Shown piece after piece: positions 58,185 through 64,000 of a stretch of 64,000 bases of DNA. Under the pieces are notes generated by a model, which saw only the letters and a program-made list of their open reading frames with translations, was not told the origin of the DNA and made no database searches. A program made the translations under genes and the position numbers. This DNA comes from Faecalibacterium longum CLA-AA-H243 (GTDB lineage Bacteria > Bacillota > Clostridia > Oscillospirales > Ruminococcaceae). Location: NCBI RefSeq assembly GCF_020687245.1, contig NZ_JAJEQG010000012.1, positions 1 to 64,000 of the forward strand, given 5' to 3'. Each line of letters opens with the position of its first letter. Within the stretch, counting starts at the first letter, position 1.

Positions 58185-60677
58185 GTGCCTGTAGAGAAAC
58201 GCAATATTTTCCTTCATGAAACGCAGCATGCCTTACCGTATATTTCAAAACGCAAAAGATCGGGTGCATCGTTTCCTTGCCGCGAAAATCCAAAGGCGCA
58301 CGCCGCTTTTATTCTTCAAAAACTTGAGGCCTGCAGACAGCAAGATTATGATCAGAAACAAGTAGCGGCTTTTAGGCATAAAGAAGGAATCTATCTTGAA
58401 TTTTCAGGTGCAGCAGGATACGATTTGCTTACAAAATCCTTTGACAATTATTCTTCAGGTATACGTCTGCTTAATGTACGCGAAGATGGGCAAGACGATG
58501 AAAAAATTGTTAGGGCCACTGTTTATGTTCCTGCAGAGAAAACAACATATTTCCTTGATAAAATCCAATCGTATTCAGAGTCGCTAGACACGTTAGAAGC
58601 CGGACAAAATCCAAAAAACGACAGTTTAGTTCGGAGTATTGAAGATGTAAAACTTGCTTTGCTCGAGGCGTTTTGGGTAGGAAAAGTAGAGGATATACCT
58701 TCTGATGTTCCAGCGTGGTGTGAAATATGGCTCCGATATGAAAAATCCGATCATGCAGCAGCGGAGCAAGATCTTTCTACATGCTGTGAAGAATTCGGAA
58801 TAGAACTCAATTCAAAGTGTATTGTTTTTCCAGAACGAGTAGTTCGACTCGTCCGAGGTACGCGTACACAATTATCGATGCTGCTTGAGGGGTGCAATTA
58901 TTTAGCTGAAATTCGTAGAGCACAAGAACCAACAAGTTTTTTTGATGAGTTAACTGGTTCTGAACAAAAAGAATGGGTAAACGATTTGTTATCAAGAACA
59001 GAATTTCATCCTTCAAGTGCTTCGGTATGCATTCTTGATACAGGTATAATGTATTCACATCCACTTCTTCAACCAGCGATTGATGAGAACAACGTACAAG
59101 CGGTTAACGACCAATGGGGAAAAAATGACCATAACGGACATGGAACCGAAATGGCTGGCGTTGCATTGTACTATGATCTCAAGGACAAATTAAGTACTTC
59201 TGACACAGTTGATGTGTATCACCATCTGGAATCTGTAAAAATTTTGCCTCCTCACGGAGAGAATGATCCAGACTTGTATGGTGCGGTGACCGGGCAAGCT
59301 GTATCTTTGGCGGAAATTTCCAATCCGAATGCAAATCGTAGCATTTGTATGGCAGTAACATCATCACAATATAATACTAACGATGGAAGTCCAACATCGT
59401 GGTCTGCTGCTGTAGACAACATTTCATCCGGTGTGGGTGAAGAAGATGCAAAGCGGTTATTTTTCATTAGTGCTGGAAATGTTGATCCTTCTGAAATGCA
59501 CGATTCAGGTTACCCCAATGCCAATGAAGTACATGTCGTTGAGAGTCCCGGCCAAGCATGGAATGCTTTAACTGTTGGAGCATACACGAAAGATGTCTGT
59601 GTTGATGATGAGAACTACAGAGGTTTTACTCCTGTTGCAGATAATGGACAGCTTTCGCCGTATAGTGCTACTTCTTTGATGTTCTCTAAAAAATGGCCAA
59701 TTAAGCCAGAGATACTTCTCAATGGCGGCAATATGGTGACAAACGGTACCGATTATGATTCGTGTGCAGATTTATCATTGCTGACTACAGGAAAAAATCA
59801 TTTGGTAAGGCCCTTTTCAACAATTTGGGCTACTAGTGCTGCTACTGCTCAGGCGGCATATATGGCTGCTCAGATATTTGCTGAGTATCCCGATGCTTGG
59901 CCGGAAACGGTACGCGCACTATTAGTGCATTCAGCTCGCTGGACACCGCAAATGGAGCAGCAATTTTGTACAGACACAAGGAAATCCAGTGGTCGAAGAC
60001 ACCTGCTTCGCACATGTGGATATGGGGTTCCTGATCTTGAACGAGCAATTCAATGTGTAGACAATTCTGTGAATTTAATTATTCAAGAAGAAATGCAGCC
60101 ATATGAAAAAGCGAATGGAGTACCTCAAATGAAAGAGATGCATTTGCATCAAATTCCATGGCCTTCAGAGGTACTTCAATCACTTGGAACAGTTGAAGTT
60201 GAGATGCGCGTTACTCTGTCGTACTTTGTTGAACCCGGCCCCGGAGAAAAAGGCTGGAAAGATCGTTACCGTTATCCTTCTTGTGGACTTCGTTTTGATG
60301 TCATCAATAGCAATGAGACAATAGAAGATTTCAAGAAAAGAGTTAACGTAAAGATGCGTGGAGATGATAAGGCTGACAGCGGTGACGGTAGTAGCGGTAG
60401 TGAGCGTTGGTTTCTTGGTTCGGACAATCGAGATGTCGGCTCCATTCATTCAGACTTTATTAAAGCAACTGCAGCAGAACTAAGCCAAGCAAAGTATTTG
60501 GCCGTCTATCCTGTAGTTGGATGGTGGAGAGAACGAAGCTACTTAGGAAAAGTTGAAAGTAAAATCAGATATTCCTTAATCGTATCTATTTCTACTCCGG
60601 ATGTATCTGTGGATCTGTACACCCCAATTGTTGCACAGATTAATAATCCAATCGAAGTGGAAATCCCAACAGAATAA
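58185..60677 (+). CDS. ietS: Subtilisin-like serine protease of an IetAS-type pair
   Basis: An 830-residue S8-family protease without a signal peptide, so it acts in the cytoplasm. The catalytic triad is complete: Asp285 in CILDTGIMYSHP, His319 in NDHNGHGTEMAG and Ser551 in WATSAATAQA. About 280 residues precede the catalytic domain and 200 follow it; the N-terminal part may recognise a target or the ATPase. It begins with GTG 58185, 9 bases after GAAGGAGG and 4 bases after the ATPase stop, so the two are translationally coupled. Very AT-rich for this window. What it cleaves is not known. Confidence 0.85.
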   Translation: MPVEKRNIFLHETQHALPYISKRKRSGASFPCRENPKAHAAFILQKLEACRQQDYDQKQVAAFRHKEGIYLEFSGAAGYDLLTKSFDNYSSGIRLLNVREDGQDDEKIVRATVYVPAEKTTYFLDKIQSYSESLDTLEAGQNPKNDSLVRSIEDVKLALLEAFWVGKVEDIPSDVPAWCEIWLRYEKSDHAAAEQDLSTCCEEFGIELNSKCIVFPERVVRLVRGTRTQLSMLLEGCNYLAEIRRAQEPTSFFDELTGSEQKEWVNDLLSRTEFHPSSASVCILDTGIMYSHPLLQPAIDENNVQAVNDQWGKNDHNGHGTEMAGVALYYDLKDKLSTSDTVDVYHHLESVKILPPHGENDPDLYGAVTGQAVSLAEISNPNANRSICMAVTSSQYNTNDGSPTSWSAAVDNISSGVGEEDAKRLFFISAGNVDPSEMHDSGYPNANEVHVVESPGQAWNALTVGAYTKDVCVDDENYRGFTPVADNGQLSPYSATSLMFSKKWPIKPEILLNGGNMVTNGTDYDSCADLSLLTTGKNHLVRPFSTIWATSAATAQAAYMAAQIFAEYPDAWPETVRALLVHSARWTPQMEQQFCTDTRKSSGRRHLLRTCGYGVPDLERAIQCVDNSVNLIIQEEMQPYEKANGVPQMKEMHLHQIPWPSEVLQSLGTVEVEMRVTLSYFVEPGPGEKGWKDRYRYPSCGLRFDVINSNETIEDFKKRVNVKMRGDDKADSGDGSSGSERWFLGSDNRDVGSIHSDFIKATAAELSQAKYLAVYPVVGWWRERSYLGKVESKIRYSLIVSISTPDVSVDLYTPIVAQINNPIEVEIPTE

Positions 60678-60688
60678 CACCCTTATAT

Positions 60689-60736
60689 AAAAGCGCAACT
60701 TCTACTCTGAACGAATGGAAGTTGCGCTTTTATTTT
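60689..60736. terminator. Bidirectional terminator, right hairpin copy
   Basis: A perfect 14-base stem (60689-60702 with 60718-60731) with T and A runs on both sides. It ends the protease gene and the convergent membrane-protein gene. Confidence 0.9.
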
Positions 60737-60770
60737 ATCAACATTTTGGAGGATTATCTTCACCTGAATC

Positions 60771-61622
60771 TTAATTTTTGTATAAACGCGAGAAATAGTT
60801 GAGATTCTCATGGATCATTAACAAGCCCATTAAATCTACTCTTTTACGTTGTCTTATGTCATTTTCATCTGTTGTAATAGTATAGTTGAAGTCGCTGTTT
60901 AGCTCTAGCAGAGAATCAAGTTTTTTCAAACGCGTTCGGATGTCGTCAACGGTGTAGATGGAATATGTTTCCAGAATAGTTGTAGAGGAATCTTGTGCTA
61001 ACATTTCAGCACTTAGTAGTATTTTGTATAAATCCTCCATTTCATCAGGAATATTTTGTTGAAGCAACAACTGACGTAATGCGTTGTCACATTGTTCGAA
61101 TAAAGAATTGTTGATTATTTCGTTGTATGCATCCCGGATGCGCTTTATAATGGACTTCAATTCTTCTTTGTTTGCCGACATCACAAAACCAGAGGTATCT
61201 TTATAATATATTGTAGTTATATCTACACCTAAAATTGTTCCATCGTCAGGTGAATTTCTCTTTGTAAATGTTTCCCATGCAAACAAAAACATATTTGTTT
61301 GATTTATCAAGTTACGCGCAGGAATATCAATGCTTGTTAGGGCTTTCTGAGTTTTCTTATACTCTAAATAGTACACCTGTATGATGTAGAATATATAAGC
61401 TGCAAAATAGCTTATTGCAATATTATATAGTGTCTTGTCACTAGATTCAGGGGAATAAAACAAAAAGCGAAGAATGTCATTGTCAAAAATGAGTGGCGCA
61501 GTAGAACCTCTGATGATAAAGAAAAGCGCAATAAGGTTTAGCAATGTTAGCAAAAGCCACAGACGTTCAAACTCATAAAACCATATATGTCGTTTTGTAT
61601 GGCTTTTTTTGCTTTGTTTCAT
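60771..61622 (-). CDS. Unknown two-helix membrane protein next to the IetAS-type pair
   Basis: A 283-residue AT-rich gene product with two membrane helices in its first 100 residues (LWLLLTLLNLIALFFIIRG, and AISYFAAYIFYIIQVYYL) and a 180-residue cytoplasmic domain rich in helices (EELKSIIKRIRDAYNEIINN). No family recognised. Start ATG 61622 is behind AGGAGG. It is convergent with the protease gene. As a membrane protein next to a defence-type pair it may be part of the same island, for example as a separate defence gene, but nothing proves this. Confidence 0.65.
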   Translation of the reverse strand: MKQSKKSHTKRHIWFYEFERLWLLLTLLNLIALFFIIRGSTAPLIFDNDILRFLFYSPESSDKTLYNIAISYFAAYIFYIIQVYYLEYKKTQKALTSIDIPARNLINQTNMFLFAWETFTKRNSPDDGTILGVDITTIYYKDTSGFVMSANKEELKSIIKRIRDAYNEIINNSLFEQCDNALRQLLLQQNIPDEMEDLYKILLSAEMLAQDSSTTILETYSIYTVDDIRTRLKKLDSLLELNSDFNYTITTDENDIRQRKRVDLMGLLMIHENLNYFSRLYKN

Positions 61623-61657
61623 TCTAAAATCAACCTCCTAAAAATTTTTTATAATGC

Positions 61658-61675
61658 AATCGGTTTAAATCGATT
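61658..61675. promoter_or_regulatory. Palindrome upstream of the membrane-protein gene
   Basis: AATCGGTTTAAATCGATT is an 18-base near-perfect palindrome (one mismatched pair), 36 bases before the start of the membrane-protein gene; possibly an operator. Confidence 0.45.
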
Positions 61676-61779
61676 TCAAAATTTTCAATTTAGACAAGTA
61701 AAGTATATCATCTTGCGATTTTCATTTCAATAAGAATTGTTTGGAAATCAACAATAACGCATAAACAAGGAGGGTGTCT

Positions 61780-62034
61780 ATGGATAAAGACTTTATGCTG
61801 AACTATTTTAACAAAGCCGTACAGCCTGAATGGGAGGAGCTGCTGAAAACACCGCGCTACCAACCGGCAGCAAGTAAGCGTGACGCAATCGAACGGGAGT
61901 TCTTTCGGATGCTGAACGATGAGCAGAAACGCAAGTACCTTGATTTGGAATCCGCCGTCATATTGGCAGAATGTGACATCGCAGAAGCTATGTATATGAA
62001 AGGTGCCGCAGATCGTGAGTTGATGATCCGTTAA
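61780..62034 (+). CDS. Small conserved protein before repA
   Basis: 84 residues, helical and charged, with KRDAIEREFFRMLNDEQKRK and an acidic/aliphatic C-terminal helix. ATG 61780 follows AGGAGGG; an in-frame GTG at 61774 overlaps that site. It ends 4 bases before repA, so it belongs to the replication module. Small proteins of this pattern are common on elements of gut Firmicutes; function unknown. Confidence 0.65.
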   Translation: MDKDFMLNYFNKAVQPEWEELLKTPRYQPAASKRDAIEREFFRMLNDEQKRKYLDLESAVILAECDIAEAMYMKGAADRELMIR

Positions 62035-62038
62035 TACC

Positions 62039-62905
62039 ATGAGTTATGACTACTTCTATGGTCAGTCGGGCGAATTGTTCTCCTACTTCCGCATCCCGAA
62101 AGCGCTGTTCCAAGACAGCCGTTTCCGGCAGCTCTCCACCGACGCCCGGACACTGTACGGCATCCTGCTGGACCGCATGAGCCTGTCGGTCAAGAACGGC
62201 TGGCTGGACGAGCAGGGGCGAGTGTATATCATTTACACCGTCCGGGAAGTGCAGGAATCTCTCTGCTGTGCCGAACACAAAGCGGTCAAGCTGTTCCGGG
62301 AACTGGAGGGCATGGACCTCATCGAGCGCAAACGCCGTGGTCTGGGCAGACCCAGCCTGATCTACGTCATGGACTTTTCGTCTGGACCGCCAAAAGCGCA
62401 GGTACAGAATTGCCCAAACAGCAATTCAGGTGCTGCCGAAAGCGCAATTCTGGAGCAGTCAAAACCGCAAGCAAATAAGACTGATAAGAATAAAACAGAG
62501 TGGAACGATCCTGACCCTATCTATTCCGGGGGCATCCGGGAGCAGCTCGAAGATTATTTTTATCAGGCGTTAGAGGTAGACCTTTTGCTCCGGCTCTGCC
62601 CGGATGATGAGGACACCATCTATCAGATCGTAGACCTGCTTGTGGACACCTGTTTCACCAAACGCAAGATGTTGCGGATTGCGGGAGATGACAAGCCCAC
62701 CGAGGTGGTACGCAGTCGGCTGAAAAAGCTGAACGCCGACCACATCCGTTTTGTGCTGGATTCTCTGGCAGAAAACACCGCCCCGGTGCGGAACATGAAG
62801 CAGTATCTGCTGGCAATGCTCTACAATGCGCCCACCACCATGAACCTTTACTATCAGAACAAAACGAACCACGACTTTGCGCGCGGTTCACCGAAAGCGG
62901 GGTGA
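62039..62905 (+). CDS. repA: Replication initiator protein A (RepA_N type)
   Basis: A 288-residue plasmid-type initiator. The N-terminal RepA_N winged-helix domain covers about residues 1-115 (YFRIPKALFQDSRF, RTLYGILLDRMSLS, EHKAVKLFRELEGM). After a variable linker a C-terminal domain (LDSLAENTAPVRNMKQYLLA) of the DUF6017 kind follows. Its presence with parA-parB shows an integrated plasmid or a conjugative element that can replicate. It overlaps the parA frame by 29 bases if parA starts at TTG 62877. GC content is back to about chromosomal level. Confidence 0.88.
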   Translation: MSYDYFYGQSGELFSYFRIPKALFQDSRFRQLSTDARTLYGILLDRMSLSVKNGWLDEQGRVYIIYTVREVQESLCCAEHKAVKLFRELEGMDLIERKRRGLGRPSLIYVMDFSSGPPKAQVQNCPNSNSGAAESAILEQSKPQANKTDKNKTEWNDPDPIYSGGIREQLEDYFYQALEVDLLLRLCPDDEDTIYQIVDLLVDTCFTKRKMLRIAGDDKPTEVVRSRLKKLNADHIRFVLDSLAENTAPVRNMKQYLLAMLYNAPTTMNLYYQNKTNHDFARGSPKAG

Positions 62906-63737
62906 TGTTATCGCAAAGAAAGCTACGATTATCGCAGTCACCAATCAAAAAGGCGGTGTGGGAAAAAGCACCACCTGTGAAAATTTGGGCATCGGTCTAG
63001 CGATGGAGGGCAAGAAAGTCCTGTTGGTGGACACTGATCCACAGGGGTCATTGACCATCAGCATGGGCTGGCAGCAGCCCGATGAACTGCCCACCACCCT
63101 TTCCACCCTGATGCAGAAAGCCATGAACGACCAGCCCATCCAGCCCGGCGAGGGCATTCTGCACCACGCAGAGGGCGTTGACCTGATTCCGGCAAACATC
63201 GAACTGGCAGGGCTGGAAGTAGCCCTCGTGAACAGTATGAACCGGGAGAAGATGCTGAAGCAGGTGCTGAACAGTGCCAAGCGGGAGTACGATTTTATTC
63301 TGCTGGACTGTATGCCCTCGCTGGGGATGCTGACGATTAACGCATTGGCGGCGGCAGACGCTGCCTTGATTCCTGTGCAGGCGCAATACCTGTCCGCAAA
63401 AGGTCTGGAACAGCTTTTGCAGACCGTCCAAAAGGTCCGGCGGCAGATCAACCCGAAGCTGAAAATCGAGGGTATTCTGCTGACCATGACCGACAGCCGC
63501 ACCAACTACGGAAAACAGATCAGCAATCTGATCCGGCAGGCATACGGAAAGCACCTGAAGGTGTTTGAACAGACCATCCCACGCTCCGTCCGAGCAGCGG
63601 AAACCAGTGCGGCAGGCAAAAGCATCTTTGCCTATGACCCCAAGGGCAAGGTGGCAGAAGCCTACAAATCTCTTGCAAAGGAGGTGCTGGCGGATGCCGA
63701 TCGACAGCGGAAACTTAGCTCTGAAAGGGCTAGATGA
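62877..63737 (+). CDS. parA: ParA-type partition ATPase
   Basis: A 286-residue partition ATPase of the MinD/ParA class. The deviant Walker A NQKGGVGKSTTCENL is near residue 24, Walker A' LVDTDPQGS near 50 and Walker B LLDCMPSLG near 143. No ATG or GTG precedes the conserved KKATIIAVTNQK segment; the only usual start is TTG 62877 inside repA, and a non-standard start just before IAKKA is also possible. It overlaps the parB start by 44 bases. Confidence 0.9.
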   Translation: MRAVHRKRGDVIAKKATIIAVTNQKGGVGKSTTCENLGIGLAMEGKKVLLVDTDPQGSLTISMGWQQPDELPTTLSTLMQKAMNDQPIQPGEGILHHAEGVDLIPANIELAGLEVALVNSMNREKMLKQVLNSAKREYDFILLDCMPSLGMLTINALAAADAALIPVQAQYLSAKGLEQLLQTVQKVRRQINPKLKIEGILLTMTDSRTNYGKQISNLIRQAYGKHLKVFEQTIPRSVRAAETSAAGKSIFAYDPKGKVAEAYKSLAKEVLADADRQRKLSSERAR

Positions 63738-64000
63738 CCTGTTTTCCACCGAAGAAAACCGACAGGAGGAACAGCGGGAGCAGGTACAGCAGATTCCCAT
63801 TGACGAGTTGCACCCCTTCACCAACCACCCTTTCAAGGTGCTGGACGATGAAGCCATGACCCGGACGGTGGAGAGCATCGCACAGTACGGTGTGCTGGCT
63901 CCGCTGATTGCCCGCCCTCGCCCAGAGGGTGGCTACGAGATCATCTCCGGGCACCGCCGCCAGTATGCGGCTAAACTTGCCGGGCTGGACACCCTGCCGG
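63694..64000 (+). CDS. parB: ParB-type partition protein, partial at window end
   Basis: The first 102 residues of a ParB/Spo0J-type protein. The ParB N-terminal (sulfiredoxin-like CTPase) region is visible: IPIDELHPFTNHPF, VESIAQYGVLAPLI and EIISGHRRQYAAKLAGL. ATG 63694 has AAGGAGG at 63678-63684, 9 bases upstream, inside parA. The gene continues outside the window. Confidence 0.9.
   Translation, partial: MPIDSGNLALKGLDDLFSTEENRQEEQREQVQQIPIDELHPFTNHPFKVLDDEAMTRTVESIAQYGVLAPLIARPRPEGGYEIISGHRRQYAAKLAGLDTLP

Noticed and set aside
57050-60736. Terminal inverted repeats of a transposon around the ATPase-protease pair
   Set aside because: The hairpins are each self-complementary and in the same orientation; there is no transposase and no clear target duplication.

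Overview
The window looks like a chromosome segment of a low-oxygen gut Firmicute of the Oscillospiraceae, close to Faecalibacterium, Subdoligranulum or Gemmiger. The basis is GC-rich codon use, AGGAGG-type ribosome binding sites, an NSS transporter, DnaD/DnaI-type replication genes, and Gram-positive style lipoproteins with serine- and alanine-rich linkers. No 16S gene is present, so the genus is an inference.

Region 1 (1-17100) is core information processing, all on the plus strand: a dGTPase-like HD protein, dnaG and rpoD, then rpoB-rpoC, rpsL-rpsG-fusA and tuf. Good sigma-A promoters precede rpoB, rpsL and tuf, and terminators follow rpoC, fusA and tuf.

Region 2 (17150-31900) is mixed housekeeping: a GyrI-like protein, a cupin, a low-complexity lipoprotein, a ketopantoate reductase-like protein, a LOG-family hydrolase, an NSS symporter, a four-gene minus-strand operon with dnaD- and dnaI-like genes, tRNA-Gly(CCC), a TSCPD protein, a PHP phosphoesterase, a large secreted GAGIGGG-repeat protein, two dehydrogenases and a GNAT/YoaP protein.

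Region 3 (31980-36900) is a scrapyard: an alpha/beta hydrolase, a cut-off lipoprotein, recombinase debris, two IS110-family transposase fragments that bracket a fused ThrE-type exporter, an unknown gene, and a promoter-linked C-terminal fragment of argininosuccinate synthase.

Region 4 (36970-55640) is the most unusual chromosomal locus. A minus-strand pair (solute-binding lipoprotein plus membrane-anchored LuxR-type regulator) diverges from a plus-strand run of 14 closely spaced genes over 15 kb. The run holds a CAP-like lipoprotein, three tandem paralogous DUF3298/RsiV-like lipoproteins, an SPFH protein with four zinc ribbons, a DUF4428 protein, a Tat-type lipoprotein, a zinc-ribbon membrane protein, a TPM-domain membrane protein, small membrane and DUF6935-like proteins, two paralogous lipoproteins and a 5'-nucleotidase without a signal peptide. 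The SPFH/zinc-ribbon/TPM trio resembles the Bacillus YdjG-YdjH-YdjI envelope-stress proteins, so I read the locus as an envelope-sensing or envelope-maintenance system. No full description of it is known to me. A secreted protein cut off just after its signal peptide ends the run.

Region 5 (55640-64000) is mobile DNA: recombinase debris with strong hairpins, a 3' fragment of a tRNA-Ala(CGC) gene that looks like an attachment site, an AT-rich island with an AAA+ ATPase/subtilisin-like protease pair of the IetAS anti-phage type, a convergent unknown membrane protein, and a plasmid-like repA-parA-parB module that runs off the right end.
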